Made by a program: the position numbers and the translations under genes. From Corynebacterium aurimucosum ATCC 700975 (GTDB lineage: Bacteria > Actinomycetota > Actinomycetes > Mycobacteriales > Mycobacteriaceae): DNA of 64,000 nucleotides. This document shows, in pieces, positions 16,765 through 26,776 of the stretch (positions are counted from its first letter, which is position 1; each line of letters starts with the position of its first letter). The stretch is from positions 1 through 64,000 of the forward strand of contig NZ_VDTC01000009.1 in NCBI RefSeq assembly GCF_007672725.1, written 5' to 3'. Below the pieces are notes generated by a model. That model had not been told where the DNA came from. It was given only the letters and a program-made list of their open reading frames with translations, and did not search any database.

Positions 16765-18639
16765 GCGGAAGTCGGAAGGTTTGTTGAGCTGGTCGCGCTC
16801 CACGAAGACCCGCATGCGCTCGGCTAATTCCGGGGTGAGTTGAGTGCGCGTTTGGGATCCAAGGACGGAATCCCAGTACCAGAAGGTCTCCTCGAAGTAG
16901 TTGTGCCCGTGGCCGCCGGGCACGTTGAGGGAGTTGATCTGGTCCAGGGCCACCTGCCAGAAGGTGATGAACGGGTGCCAACGCAGATTCTTAAAGGTAT
17001 CCGCGTACAGGGTCTGCGGGGTGGGCTCGTGGATCCAGTTGGGACGGGCGTAGATGAGCTTGCTGTCCCACCACACGATGGCGTCGGAGGCGTGCTGGCC
17101 CACCGCCACGCGCGGGCGTTCCCAGCGACCATAAGGCTCGCCGAAGGCGTCGTGCTCCATGTGGGCAGGAACGGCGGCGAAGCGGAGGTGCCGGCCGCCG
17201 TCGATAAGCGGCAGGCGTTCCAGGGAACCGCGTTCACGGTGCAGGCGCCGCATGAAGCTGGTCATCCGCGGAGGTCCGGTGAAGACCGCACCATCGCAGG
17301 CGGCGAGGAGTTCCTCGAGCGTCTCAAAGTTCTCCACGATGGCATAGCAGCCCAGCGACTCGCCGCTGAAATACAACTTGGGGCGGTTGTCCTCAGGGAG
17401 GAGCTCGAGGCGGTCATGGACGGCCGCGATGAGCTCGCGCGCAAAGGTGCGGGAGAGGTTCTTGTCCACCAGGTAGGAAAACATGGAAGGCAAGTAGTCG
17501 AATTGCAGGGCCACGGTGGCGCAATTGCCCCGCGTGAGGAATTCGTATCCACTGACCGCATAGTTATTGATCCATCCTGAGCCGGAGGGCATTTGCAACA
17601 CGATCGTGTCGCGGTGGAACGCACCCGTGCGGTCCATCTCCGCCACCGCGTGGCGTGCGGCGGCGTGCGGGCCGCGACCGCGAATGAGTCCGATATAGAT
17701 GCGAATTGGCTCGTGGGCGCGCTCGAAGTGCATGACCTCCTTGATGTCCTGGGCGCGCGGGCCGCGGTCAAGAAACGCTCTGCCCTGTGAGCCGACGGCC
17801 GTCCAAGGCTCATGGGACCAGGGGCTGCCAGAGCGCTCCGGCTCCCACGGCATGGCGGAGCCCGGATATACCAGCTTGTTGAGCGCCAGGCCTTGGACGG
17901 AGGCCTTGCGGAGCAAGCGACGCCACACCATCCGGTCGCTGACCAGGGCTGTGGCGAAGCCGACCGCGCCGCCGGCTAGCGGCCAGGCAATCCACCTGGG
18001 CAGCCAGCGCTGGACCTGGAGGGACAGCTGAGTGACGGTGAGCTGGGCTGCCTCCCCCACAACGAGCAAGGCGCCGTAGCCTGCCGTGCCCACGGCCATG
18101 CCCAGTGCTGCGGACTGCGGGCCGCGGTCATTGAGCTTTCCCACGAGCCGGGCTTGCTCCGTCTGATTGCGCAGGGAGCGTATGCCTGCGACGAGTGTGC
18201 CAACCCCAAGTGCGTAGTAGGAATAGCGCCGAGTGGTGGGGCCGACGCGGTCCTGGGGGCGTCGGCCAGCGTGGTGCAGCGCGCGCTTGGCAGCGAAGGC
18301 CGCGGTGGTCGCGGCGAGGTGCCCGGCGCCTTGGCCGATGGCCACGTTGGCGGCGGTGACCCACCACGGGCGGGGCAAAAGGGAAGGGGAGACGGCTGCC
18401 CACGTTGCGACTTCGGCGCCGAAGAGCCCGGGCCACATGTTTTGCGGAAGGCGCCGCCGGCCAGTCATGCGCATGCCGGGCGTGAGATCGCTGATGATCT
18501 CCAGGGAAAAGATTGCAGCCTGAAGGCCCGTGCGGGCGGTTCTGAGTGCGATGCGGCGCGCAAGTTGACGCATGCTGGCCATTGAACCAGCTTTAGGTGC
18601 GACGTGCAGCGGAGCATCCATAGATGTCCGATCAGACAT
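16741..18639 (-). CDS. Large membrane-anchored alpha/beta hydrolase (PF10081-like)
   Basis: 632 aa. The N-terminal ~250 residues contain several hydrophobic helices (near 70-110, 130-165, 175-220), then comes an alpha/beta-hydrolase domain with nucleophile motif GESLG (YFSGESLGCYAIVENF). Later conserved parts include WWDSKLIYARPNWIHEP and HPFITFWQVALDQ. The architecture is the actinobacterial Abhydrolase_9 family with its own N-terminal membrane domain; substrate unknown, possibly envelope lipids. The start MSDRTSMDAPL at 18639 lies in the gap to ldh; a longer version from 18714 would run almost into ldh. Confidence 0.82.
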   Translation of the reverse strand: MSDRTSMDAPLHVAPKAGSMASMRQLARRIALRTARTGLQAAIFSLEIISDLTPGMRMTGRRRLPQNMWPGLFGAEVATWAAVSPSLLPRPWWVTAANVAIGQGAGHLAATTAAFAAKRALHHAGRRPQDRVGPTTRRYSYYALGVGTLVAGIRSLRNQTEQARLVGKLNDRGPQSAALGMAVGTAGYGALLVVGEAAQLTVTQLSLQVQRWLPRWIAWPLAGGAVGFATALVSDRMVWRRLLRKASVQGLALNKLVYPGSAMPWEPERSGSPWSHEPWTAVGSQGRAFLDRGPRAQDIKEVMHFERAHEPIRIYIGLIRGRGPHAAARHAVAEMDRTGAFHRDTIVLQMPSGSGWINNYAVSGYEFLTRGNCATVALQFDYLPSMFSYLVDKNLSRTFARELIAAVHDRLELLPEDNRPKLYFSGESLGCYAIVENFETLEELLAACDGAVFTGPPRMTSFMRRLHRERGSLERLPLIDGGRHLRFAAVPAHMEHDAFGEPYGRWERPRVAVGQHASDAIVWWDSKLIYARPNWIHEPTPQTLYADTFKNLRWHPFITFWQVALDQINSLNVPGGHGHNYFEETFWYWDSVLGSQTRTQLTPELAERMRVFVERDQLNKPSDFRTHVRKQL

Positions 18640-18722
18640 GAAAATGTGAGATCGGACTACTGGGTCTGTGAATTCGGGCGCATAACGAGCAAAATTCGGA
18701 CATTGGGGGCACAATAGGAGGC

Positions 18723-19670
18723 ATGGGAAATCATGTTGGAAACAAAGTAGTACTCATCGGCGCGGGCGACGTTGGAGTTGCTTACGCTTACGCTCTGGTC
18801 AACCAGGGAACTGTTGACCACCTGGCCATCATCGACATCGACGAAAAGAAGCTCGAGGGCAACGTCATGGACCTCAACCATGGTGTTGTCTGGGCCCCGT
18901 CCCGCACCCGCGTGACCAAGGGCACCTACGAAGACTGCAAGGACGCCTCCATGGTCGTCATCTGCGCCGGCGCCGCTCAGAAGCCCGGCGAGACCCGCCT
19001 GCAGCTCGTGGACAAGAACGTCAAGATCATGAACTCCATTGTGGGTGACGTCATGAAGAACGGCTTCGACGGCATCTTCCTGGTCGCCTCCAATCCGGTG
19101 GACCTGCTGACCTACGCGGTATGGAAGGCCTCCGGCTTCCCGCACGAGCGCGTCATCGGCTCCGGCACTGTCCTGGACTCGGCCCGCTACCGCTACATGC
19201 TCTCTGAGATGGATGACGTGGCACCGACCTCCGTCCACGCCTACATCATCGGCGAGCACGGTGACTCCGAGCTGCCGGTCGTCTCCTCCGCCAACATCGC
19301 TGGTGTCTCCCTGTCCCACCGTTCTGAAAAGGACCCGGGCTACAACGAGCGCATCGAGAAGATCTTCGAGGACACCCGCGACGCCGCCTACCACATCATC
19401 GACGCCAAGGGCTCCACCTCCTACGGCATCGGCATGGCCCTGGCCCGTATCACCCGCGCGGTCATCCAGAACCAGGCCGTCGCACTTCCTGTCTCCGCTT
19501 ACCTGCAGGGAGAGTACGGCCACGAGGATGTCTTCATCGGCACCCCGGCCATCGTTGACCGCTCCGGCGTCAACCGCGTTATCGAGCTGGCCCTCGATGA
19601 TCACGAGAAGGAGCGCTTCGAGAACTCCTTCAACACGCTCAACACCATCAAGGAAGAAATCTTCGGCTAG
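18723..19670 (+). CDS. ldh: L-lactate dehydrogenase
   Basis: 315 aa. NAD-binding Rossmann motif GAGDVG (13-18), substrate-loop R92 (GETRLQL) and catalytic H179 in GEHGDSE. Reduces pyruvate to L-lactate with NADH. ATAGGAGGC lies just before ATG 18723. The stop overlaps the GTG of the GDPD gene by one base, so the two are co-transcribed. Confidence 0.96.
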   Translation: MGNHVGNKVVLIGAGDVGVAYAYALVNQGTVDHLAIIDIDEKKLEGNVMDLNHGVVWAPSRTRVTKGTYEDCKDASMVVICAGAAQKPGETRLQLVDKNVKIMNSIVGDVMKNGFDGIFLVASNPVDLLTYAVWKASGFPHERVIGSGTVLDSARYRYMLSEMDDVAPTSVHAYIIGEHGDSELPVVSSANIAGVSLSHRSEKDPGYNERIEKIFEDTRDAAYHIIDAKGSTSYGIGMALARITRAVIQNQAVALPVSAYLQGEYGHEDVFIGTPAIVDRSGVNRVIELALDDHEKERFENSFNTLNTIKEEIFG

Positions 19671-20374
19671 TGAAGATTGTCGCCCACAGGGGATACTCCG
19701 GGAAATTTCCGGAGCTATCCCCTCTTGCCTTTGAAAAAGCGCTCGAGCTTCCCATTCACGGCATCGAGTGTGATATCCGTCTGAGCAGCGACGGCAAGGT
19801 GGTGGTTCACCACGATCCCACGCTGGACCGCACCACGAATGGCTCAGGCCGAGTGTCTCGCATGACATGGGAGGAGCTGCGCCGCCTCAAGATCGGTGGC
19901 GGCCAGCGCATGCTGCTTCTCGACGAGCTCCTCGAGATGCTCGGAGATAGGAAGCATCACCTCTACATCGAGACCAAGCATCCCTCGGGGCAGGGCGATA
20001 TCCTAGAAGAACAGATGGTGCTGCGGTTGCGCTACGCAGGGCTTGTCGACGACCCCCGGATCCACATGATTTCCTTTTCCCACCGGGCCATCCGTCGAAT
20101 GGCAGCGCTCGCCCCGCATATCGACCGCATCTACTTGCGCCGCGATTGGGAGCGCCATTTCAACCGCCCGGACATCCTGTTATCGCAGCCCACGGGCCTA
20201 GGCATGTCGCTGATGCGCGGCAAGCTCCAACCAGGTGCCATCGGCGCGCATGGTCTGCCCACGTATATGTGGACCATCGATAAACCCGAGGATATGAAGT
20301 GGGCGTGGGCCAACGGGGTGGATATTCTTGCCACGAACCAGCCGGAAGTGGCCCTGCATGCCATTGAGCTGTAA
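19670..20374 (+). CDS. Glycerophosphodiester phosphodiesterase
   Basis: 234 aa. GDPD motifs are IVAHRGYSG (H6), ECDIRLSSDG and HHDPTLDRTTNG, with later THPSGQ-like and MWTIDKPEDM segments. Hydrolyses glycerophosphodiesters to glycerol-3-phosphate and an alcohol. No signal peptide, so cytosolic. Starts with GTG overlapping the ldh stop. Its product could feed the glpD pathway about 12 kb away. Confidence 0.92.
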   Translation: MKIVAHRGYSGKFPELSPLAFEKALELPIHGIECDIRLSSDGKVVVHHDPTLDRTTNGSGRVSRMTWEELRRLKIGGGQRMLLLDELLEMLGDRKHHLYIETKHPSGQGDILEEQMVLRLRYAGLVDDPRIHMISFSHRAIRRMAALAPHIDRIYLRRDWERHFNRPDILLSQPTGLGMSLMRGKLQPGAIGAHGLPTYMWTIDKPEDMKWAWANGVDILATNQPEVALHAIEL

Positions 20375-20395
20375 TGAACAGGTAAGTTGTTCAGT

Positions 20396-21325
20396 ATGGC
20401 CAAGAAGAAAAAGAAGAACGAACAGCTGCCGGAGGGCATGTCCCGCCGCCAAGCTAAGCTCGCTGCCCGCGCCGCCGAGCGCGCTGCCCTGGAAAAGGAC
20501 CCCCGCCCCTTCGGTGGGCTCGCCGCTGAGGCTAGCCTCGTCGCCCTGCAGGAATTCGTTCCTTCCGCAACGGCGAAGCTGTCTGTGAAAGGCTTTGACA
20601 AGGACGTTTACGTCGCCACCGTGCTGCCCGGGGCTACCGCCGCACTCATCCGTGATGAGGAGTCCGGCGGTGAGGCCTTCGTGGGCCTGCAGGTGCAGTC
20701 CCACACGCACAATCCGGGCCGCGACCTGGCTTTCGCCCTGAACTGGGTGAAGAACAACGCGCCGGGTTCCACTCTCGAGTCCACCGCTGCTGATGGCTCC
20801 CAGCCGGAGCTCAAGGAGCTGCTGGAGGAGGACGCCGAGCTGGAAATCAACGTCTACCAGGACTTCGCGTGGTGGATGCCGGAAGGCGCGCAGGTTCCTC
20901 CGCAGATGGCGCAGGCCCTGCAGCGCGCTAACGATTCCGTCATCGAGTCCTACCAGGTGGGCCAGGAGGCTGAAGGCTTTGTGGGCACCGCCTTCTGGGC
21001 TAACGCCGGTGGCGGCAAGGCGCACATCCGCTGGGTCCGCCCCTGCGATGACGAGAATGCTTTCCTTAACGCCCTTGCGCGCATCGCCGCTCGCGGTGAG
21101 CTCAACCTGGGAGAGAACACCAAGTTTGCCGGTGTCTTCCGTACCCACGGCCTCATCGTTCCGGTCTTCGACCTCGACCCGGAGGTTGCGCACGATTCCT
21201 ACGAGGCAGAGTTGTCTCGCGTGAATAAGGCGCTGGAGGAGGAGATCTCCAACGACGCCAACCTCGACGCCGATGAGCGCAAGCAGCTGCAGAACATCAA
21301 GTCCCGTCAGGTGACGCTGCGCTAG
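20396..21325 (+). CDS. DUF5926-family protein
   Basis: 309 aa, soluble. The Lys-rich N-terminus (MAKKKKKNEQLPEGMSRRQA) is followed by a domain conserved in actinobacteria and assigned to DUF5926 from memory of the family. Function unknown. ATG 20396 has TAAGTT 7 nt upstream (leaderless), against an in-frame TTG at 20387 with no support. Ends before a very strong terminator. Confidence 0.82.
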   Translation: MAKKKKKNEQLPEGMSRRQAKLAARAAERAALEKDPRPFGGLAAEASLVALQEFVPSATAKLSVKGFDKDVYVATVLPGATAALIRDEESGGEAFVGLQVQSHTHNPGRDLAFALNWVKNNAPGSTLESTAADGSQPELKELLEEDAELEINVYQDFAWWMPEGAQVPPQMAQALQRANDSVIESYQVGQEAEGFVGTAFWANAGGGKAHIRWVRPCDDENAFLNALARIAARGELNLGENTKFAGVFRTHGLIVPVFDLDPEVAHDSYEAELSRVNKALEEEISNDANLDADERKQLQNIKSRQVTLR

Positions 21326-21363
21326 TATCTCGGTGCCTTCGCCCCCGAGGCGCGGGTACGAAA

Positions 21364-21413
21364 CGATCAAATAAGGCTCCAAAACCACAAGGTTTTGGAG
21401 CCTTATTTGATCG
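21364..21413. terminator. Bidirectional terminator between convergent genes
   Basis: A perfect 23-bp stem with a 4-nt ACAA loop (21387-21390). AAAACC/GGTTTT forms the top, and the A/T-rich lower stem gives weak U-tracts in both directions. It separates the DUF5926 gene from the LCP gene. Confidence 0.85.
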
Positions 21414-21431
21414 AAACGACCGGCCGAAGCC

Positions 21432-22835
21432 TTAGCGCATGGAGTCCCAGAGCGCTTGGGCCTCGGCGTCATCCCAGAGGACGACGTTGCCCACGACCGT
21501 GTCCTCGAAGCCGCCGATGGGGACCGTCTTTGTTTCCACGCCGGAGGCCATGGATAGCGCCACGCGTGCAAGGTGCCAGACGTGGTCCTTCTCGTTGACA
21601 ATGAAGGAGTCGGCGGTGTGGTTAACCAGTGAAATTGCCTTGAAGGGGTTGCCGAAGGTGGAGAAAGACGTTGCCTTATCCAGCAGCGCGGCGAAGAACT
21701 CGCGCTGGCGCTCCACGCGGTCCAAGTCACCCATCGCGGTGGCGCGGGTGCGCACGTAGCCGAGCGCATCCGGCCCGCGGAGCTTCTGGCAGCCCGCTTG
21801 GAGGTCGATGCCGGCAAGCGGATCGTTGATGGGCTCCTTGACGCAGATATCCACGCCGCCGACGGAATCCACGACGTTGGCCAAGCCACCCATGCCGATC
21901 TCCGCATAGTGGTCGATGTGGAGGCCGGTGGCTTGCTCCACGGTTTGGGTCAGCAGCTGCGGGCCGCCGTAGGTAAAGGCTGCGTTGACCTTGTCCATGC
22001 CAAAGCCGGGAACGTCGACATAGCTATCGCGTGGAATGGAGACCAACTGGGCCTTTCCGGATGCGGGAATGTGCAGCAGCATGATGGTATCGGTGCGGCC
22101 GACGCCCACATCGCCACCGGTGCCTAGCTCCGCCTGTTGTTCTTCAGTGAGCCCCTGGCGCGAGTCCGAACCTACGAGCAGCCAGTTTGTGCCAGAGGTT
22201 TGTGCCACCTGCTCGGTGGGCAGGGCATCGATGCGCGTTAAACGCGAATCCGTCCACAGGGTGAAGGCCACCATGAAGACGAGGGCGATGACGACGATCC
22301 AGCCCAGGCAACCGAAAGCCTGCTTGGCTGGGTTTACTTTCTTGCGGCGGCTGTGCGGGCGACCTTCGGCACGCCTGCGGGTGGGGGCTTGCGGAGCATA
22401 GCTACGCGGTGGGGCATCCGGGGTGTACCGATTGGCGCGGACAGCAGGCTGTTGCGAAGGTACGCTCCGGCGGGGCGCTGGGCGCGCAGGGGAGCGCTGG
22501 GCCATGTAGGCGTCGACGTCGAAGCGGGTCTCCTCCGGCCGGGAACGCCGCGCGCTGGGGCGCTGAGCGCGGGAGGATGAATGCGCAGGATTAGCTTGCT
22601 GCGCGGATGGACGGCGGCGCACCGGTCGGCCGTAGCGATCACGCAAGGGCTGCCCGTCGGCACCAAGGACGAACTCGCCAGCGTCATCACCGGCTGCGTG
22701 TGAGCCGCGCGGGCTGGCCATGTTCCGGGGGCGGGAAGGGCCTGCAGAGCTAGCGGAGCCCGCGCGGCGAGGCGTGCCGTGGGGCTCGCCGGCACGGCGG
22801 GCTTCGCGCTCTGGATCGCGTCCTTGGTAGGTCAT
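21432..22835 (-). CDS. LytR-CpsA-Psr (LCP) family cell-wall ligase
   Basis: 467 aa. A long disordered basic N-terminus (about 1-165, rich in Arg/Pro/Ser), one transmembrane helix (VVIALVFMVAFTLW, near 182-196), then an extracellular LCP domain (NWLLVGSDSRQGL, GRTDTIMLLHIP, SIPRDSYVDVPGFG, DRVERQREF). In mycolic-acid bacteria LCP proteins link arabinogalactan to peptidoglycan; there are usually several paralogues. ATG 22835 has TACAGT 7 nt upstream, better than 22871. Confidence 0.9.
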   Translation of the reverse strand: MTYQGRDPEREARRAGEPHGTPRRAGSASSAGPSRPRNMASPRGSHAAGDDAGEFVLGADGQPLRDRYGRPVRRRPSAQQANPAHSSSRAQRPSARRSRPEETRFDVDAYMAQRSPARPAPRRSVPSQQPAVRANRYTPDAPPRSYAPQAPTRRRAEGRPHSRRKKVNPAKQAFGCLGWIVVIALVFMVAFTLWTDSRLTRIDALPTEQVAQTSGTNWLLVGSDSRQGLTEEQQAELGTGGDVGVGRTDTIMLLHIPASGKAQLVSIPRDSYVDVPGFGMDKVNAAFTYGGPQLLTQTVEQATGLHIDHYAEIGMGGLANVVDSVGGVDICVKEPINDPLAGIDLQAGCQKLRGPDALGYVRTRATAMGDLDRVERQREFFAALLDKATSFSTFGNPFKAISLVNHTADSFIVNEKDHVWHLARVALSMASGVETKTVPIGGFEDTVVGNVVLWDDAEAQALWDSMR

Positions 22836-22928
22836 GGGGAACACTGTACCGCGAAACAACTTCTGCCCCACCTATCACACAGGGGGACGGTAGCTGTCTT
22901 TTCGCTGTGGCTTGCTGATAGCTCTTAT

Positions 22929-23627
22929 TTAAGCGCCGAAGAGGAGGGCGTAGCCAACGAAAGCGATGGCGTCGATCAGAAAGTGCGCGATGACCAACGG
23001 CCACACCTTGCCCGTGCGGTGGAAGTACCAGCCATAGACCACGCCCATGATGATATTGCCGAAGCCCGCGGAAACACCCTGGTAAAGGTGATAAGAGCCG
23101 CGCAGGATGGAGGAAGCCGCCAGCGTTGCGGGCAGGGCCCACCCAGACTGCTTAAGCCTGGTCATGAGCCAATACACCACCACGAGCTCCTCCGCCCAGG
23201 CATTAGCAAAGGACTTGATGAGCAGCACGGGAATCTCAATCCACGTATCGAAAGCTCCCGGGACGACCTCCTTGGTCCAGCCGAAGTGCAGCGCTATGTA
23301 ATACAGCGCCAGACCCGGCAGACCGATTACCGCCGCCAACGCCGCGCCATGCAGGCCATCCCGCCACTGCGGGCGGGGTGGAGAAGAAATCAAGTACAGA
23401 GCAAGCGCTCCCCACGCGAAGAGCACCGCGGCACTGCACAGCTGGAAGGCGAGGTCGAGCAACGTAGTCGCTGACTGCGAAGCGTTGATGGTGACCGATT
23501 GCTCATTGAGCGGCGCCGGGTTGAGCAGAGAATCGGTCAGACGCAACGCGGCGCGCACACCCGAAATACCAAAGGTGATGGTGAGGACGATGAGTATTTC
23601 CGCCCGCAGGCGTGAGCGCGCGCTCAT
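22929..23627 (-). CDS. CPBP-family intramembrane metalloprotease
   Basis: 232 aa, about seven transmembrane helices. The EE motif is E146-E147 (NAWAEELVVVYW), and His ligands follow in SYHLYQG and IAHFLIDA. This is the CAAX-protease/bacteriocin-processing superfamily; substrate unknown. Its start overlaps the amidase stop in ATGA, so it is translated with the amidase. Confidence 0.88.
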   Translation of the reverse strand: MSARSRLRAEILIVLTITFGISGVRAALRLTDSLLNPAPLNEQSVTINASQSATTLLDLAFQLCSAAVLFAWGALALYLISSPPRPQWRDGLHGAALAAVIGLPGLALYYIALHFGWTKEVVPGAFDTWIEIPVLLIKSFANAWAEELVVVYWLMTRLKQSGWALPATLAASSILRGSYHLYQGVSAGFGNIIMGVVYGWYFHRTGKVWPLVIAHFLIDAIAFVGYALLFGA

Positions 23628-24769
23628 GGGTGAAGCACCTGGGCGAGGCCGAGAAGGGAGGCATCATCAAGCGTGAGCGAGCCCAAGTGCACGCCCACCG
23701 GCGGATGATCGCGCACCGGCCAAGGCACGCAGATGGCAGGCAGCTGCGCCACGTTGAACAGCGAGCCCCACGGTGACCACCGCGTTTGTTCATCAAAGTT
23801 GGCCTGGTGATCCAGCGCCAGGAAATGCCCGCGCCGCGGCGGATCGAAAGCCAGCATGGGACTCAAAATGGCATCCACGTCCCATTCCTGGGCCAGCATC
23901 TCCGGCAGCTGAGCGGCATGGGCGCGGGCCGCGGCGAATTCGGAATCCGTGACGCGGCGGCCCTTCGCGCGAATCCACTCCGCGTAGCCCTCCGCAAAGT
24001 CGAGGCCCGCCAATCTCCGGGTGAAGATGTGCTGGAAGGCCTCAAAGGTGCGGGCAGCTTGAGGGTAGGCAGAGATGGCGACGGTTTCGAAGCCGGCGCC
24101 TTCAAAGGAGGCGGTGGCCTCCGCGACCGCACGCAGCATGTGCGGGGCCACCTCGGCTTGAGCGAAAAGGGGATCCGTCAGCACGCCAATGCGGGCGCGC
24201 CGGGCACGCGGACGAAGGCCATGCAGCGCGGCGGTATCGGCGATGCTGCGCGTGATGAACCCCTGCACCGAGAGGTCCTCGCCGCCGGGCTTAAACCCGA
24301 CGACGCCGCAGGCAGCGGCCGGAACGCGGATGGAACCGCCGCCATCGGAAGCATGCGCGGCGCGCAGCAATCCTCGCGCCACCTGGACCGCTGCCCCGCC
24401 GGAGGAACCGCCCGGCGTATGGCCGGGATAGAGAGGATTATCCGGGTGGGGCAGGCCGACAGGTTCGGTGTCCACACGCAGGCCCAGCTCGGGTGCGGCG
24501 GACTTGCCGACGACTCGCGCGCCGGCGTCGATAAGCTCCTGCACAAAAGGATCAGTCTCCTCCGCCACGTAGGCACGCTCGGCATGGCCGAGCGTGGTGG
24601 GCATGCCGGCGACGTCGTTGAGATCCTTGGCCGAGAGAATCCACCCGCTCAAGCGCCCGTGTGCCTGTGGCCGGCGCTCGAGATCGAGATACGTGAAGCC
24701 GTGCTCAGCAGGGCTCAGGCCCGCTAGATCCTCACGCAGCTTGTCCAGTGTGAACTCGGTTCTCTCCAT
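23624..24769 (-). CDS. Amidase signature-family hydrolase
   Basis: 381 aa. The Ser-cisSer-Lys triad is visible: K48 (SAKDLND), S123 (PGGSSGGAAV) and S146 (DGGGSIRVPAA). Likely a cytosolic amide hydrolase of unknown substrate; the gatA role is unlikely because gatB/gatC are absent and the protein is short. ATG 24769 has TAGACT 8 nt upstream. Divergent from pheA across 41 bp. Confidence 0.9.
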   Translation of the reverse strand: MERTEFTLDKLREDLAGLSPAEHGFTYLDLERRPQAHGRLSGWILSAKDLNDVAGMPTTLGHAERAYVAEETDPFVQELIDAGARVVGKSAAPELGLRVDTEPVGLPHPDNPLYPGHTPGGSSGGAAVQVARGLLRAAHASDGGGSIRVPAAACGVVGFKPGGEDLSVQGFITRSIADTAALHGLRPRARRARIGVLTDPLFAQAEVAPHMLRAVAEATASFEGAGFETVAISAYPQAARTFEAFQHIFTRRLAGLDFAEGYAEWIRAKGRRVTDSEFAAARAHAAQLPEMLAQEWDVDAILSPMLAFDPPRRGHFLALDHQANFDEQTRWSPWGSLFNVAQLPAICVPWPVRDHPPVGVHLGSLTLDDASLLGLAQVLHP

Positions 24770-24777
24770 GGCGGCTC

Positions 24778-24803
24778 AGTCTAGTAGTTGAGTGGGATAA
24801 AGT
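24778..24803. promoter_or_regulatory. Divergent leaderless promoters, amidase / pheA
   Basis: Minus strand TAGACT (24783-24778) lies 8 nt before ATG 24769; plus strand TAAAGT (24798-24803) lies 7 nt before ATG 24811. The 41-bp gap leaves no space for 5' leaders. Confidence 0.5.
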
Positions 24804-24810
24804 TGCTGCC

Positions 24811-25716
24811 ATGAGCACCACCATCGCATTCCTCGGGCCCGCCGGAACCTTCACAGAAGCGGCGATGCAGCATTTTGCCGCTGACTTTGATTCCCCCGAG
24901 GGCCTTCCGGTGAGCTCGCCGGCCGAGGCGCTGGCGGCGGTGCGCACCGGTACGGCGGACTATGCCTGCGTGGCCATTGAGAACTCCGTGGACGGACCCG
25001 TCACGGCTACTTTTGACGCGCTTGCCGACGGCTCCCGGGTCCAGATCTACCGCGAGGTGGACCTGCCGGTGTCCTTCTCCATTCTGGTGCGCCCCGGCAG
25101 TTCCGACCGCACAACCTTCTCTACGCATCCTGTGGCCTACCAGCAGGTACGCGGTTGGTTGGAGAAGAACCTGCCGGACGTGGAGTATGTCCCGGCGGCG
25201 TCGAATGGCGCGGCGGCGCAGGCCGTGGCACGCGGGGAGGTGGATGTCGCGGCCGCCCCTGCCCGTGCAGCGGAGGTCTTCGGGCTGGACTCGATTGCGG
25301 AGAATGTCGCGGACGTTGTCGGGGCCACGACCCGCTTCGTCCTGGTGGGGCCAGCCGGAAAACCGACCGAGCGGACCGGCAACGACAGGACGTCGGTCAT
25401 CTTCACCCTGCCCAACGAGCCCGGCTCCCTCGTCGGCGCCCTCCAAGAATTCGCGCACCGCGGGGTGGATCTTTCCCGCATCGAATCCCGACCGCTGCGC
25501 ACCGTCTTCGGTAACTATCGCTTCCACGCCGACCTCATCGGGCACATCGAGGACCAACCGGTGGCGGAGGCTTTGCGGGCGCTGTGGTTGCGCGCGGAGA
25601 ACGTCGTTTTTGTCGGCTCCTGGCCTTCCGCGGTAAAACTCGGGGAGGGCCCACGGGATTTGGCGCGGCTGAAAGAGGCCGATGACTGGGTAGCGCAGGC
25701 GCGCACCGGTCAATAG
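24811..25716 (+). CDS. pheA: Prephenate dehydratase
   Basis: 301 aa. N-terminal catalytic domain (FLGPAGTFTEAA, ACVAIENSVDGPV, TTRFVLVG) and a C-terminal ACT domain (about 195-275: SVIFTLPNEPGSLVGAL, LSRIESRPLR) that binds phenylalanine for feedback control. Converts prephenate to phenylpyruvate. The monofunctional form lacks chorismate mutase, as usual in corynebacteria. Followed 11 bp later by the phosphatase gene. Confidence 0.96.
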   Translation: MSTTIAFLGPAGTFTEAAMQHFAADFDSPEGLPVSSPAEALAAVRTGTADYACVAIENSVDGPVTATFDALADGSRVQIYREVDLPVSFSILVRPGSSDRTTFSTHPVAYQQVRGWLEKNLPDVEYVPAASNGAAAQAVARGEVDVAAAPARAAEVFGLDSIAENVADVVGATTRFVLVGPAGKPTERTGNDRTSVIFTLPNEPGSLVGALQEFAHRGVDLSRIESRPLRTVFGNYRFHADLIGHIEDQPVAEALRALWLRAENVVFVGSWPSAVKLGEGPRDLARLKEADDWVAQARTGQ

Positions 25717-25727
25717 TGTGGTGAAGC

Positions 25728-26375
25728 ATGACCGGAAGAATCATCCTCCTGCGCCACGGCCAGACCTATTCCAACATTGACCGCATCATGGATACCCGCC
25801 CGCCGGGTGCCGAGCTCACCGAGCGCGGCCGCGGCCAGGCGGAAGATGTCGGCCGCGAGTTGGCTGAGCTGTGCGCGGGTCGCCGCGTGCGCTTTGTGTG
25901 TTCTATTGCCCTGCGCGCCCAGCAGACGGCGATGCTGGCCGCCCGCACATACGGCGAGGCAGCCGATGAGCGCGGCGTTCCGGTGGAAGTGCGCGTGGGC
26001 CTGCACGAGGTCTTCGCCGGCGAACATGAAATGAGCGGCAGCGAGGATACCCATCGCGAGTACATGGTGGCGCTGCGCGGCTGGGTCGACGGCGACCCGG
26101 AGGCCCGAATGCCGGGCGGGGAAAGCTACGTGGACGTGTTGGGGCGCTACCAGCCTGTGCTGGAGGATCTCGCTGCTGAGCTGGAGGATGATGAAGACAT
26201 TGTCGTCGTCAGCCACGGCGCCGCCATTCGTGTGGTGACGACGCACGCCTGCGGCGTGGACCCCGATTTTGCTTACACCGGATACATGCCCAACTGCCGC
26301 TTTACCCTCATGGAGCCCCAGGGCAAGCCCTTTGGCCAGTGGGTGCTGAGGCGCTGGGCGGATACCGAAGTTTAG
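25728..26375 (+). CDS. Histidine phosphatase-superfamily protein
   Basis: 215 aa. LLRHGQT (catalytic H10) starts the phosphoglycerate-mutase-like fold, and VVSHGAAIR near 160 supplies the second His. Substrate unknown; it could be a broad acid phosphatase rather than a mutase. TAGTGT lies 8 nt before ATG 25728. Confidence 0.9.
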   Translation: MTGRIILLRHGQTYSNIDRIMDTRPPGAELTERGRGQAEDVGRELAELCAGRRVRFVCSIALRAQQTAMLAARTYGEAADERGVPVEVRVGLHEVFAGEHEMSGSEDTHREYMVALRGWVDGDPEARMPGGESYVDVLGRYQPVLEDLAAELEDDEDIVVVSHGAAIRVVTTHACGVDPDFAYTGYMPNCRFTLMEPQGKPFGQWVLRRWADTEV

Positions 26376-26398
26376 TTCATTGCGGCAACGGTAGGCAC

Positions 26399-26746
26399 CT
26401 ACCCCCAGCCGAGCTCGTGGAGGCGGTGCTCCTCGAAACCAAAGTAGTGCCCGACCTCGTGGAAGACGGTCACCATGACTTCGTGGGCGAGCTCTTCCTC
26501 CGAGTTGCTTATCGCCTGCAAAGGCTGCCGGTAGATCGAGATGGTGTCTGGCAGGTGGCCGGTGTGTGAGGCCGTGCGGTGGGTGAGCATTACGCCCTCG
26601 TAAAGCCCAAGCAGGTTGGGGTTATCCGGGTGCTCTTCCTCGACGAGGATGACCAGGTTGCGCATCTGATCGACGAAGCGATCCGGGATCTTGTCCAGGG
26701 CCTCGCCGACTAATTCCTCGAAGCGTTCCTCGCTGACCTCGTACAT
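26399..26746 (-). CDS. Small zincin metallopeptidase (PF06262-like)
   Basis: 115 aa. Zinc motif HEVGHYFGFEE near the C-terminus (about 98-108) and the NLLGLYEG segment typical of these minimal zincins. No signal peptide. Convergent with the phosphatase gene. Function not established for the family. Confidence 0.88.
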   Translation of the reverse strand: MYEVSEERFEELVGEALDKIPDRFVDQMRNLVILVEEEHPDNPNLLGLYEGVMLTHRTASHTGHLPDTISIYRQPLQAISNSEEELAHEVMVTVFHEVGHYFGFEEHRLHELGWG

Positions 26747-26776
26747 GTGCTTACTCCCTGTTGAGCGGACGGGGGT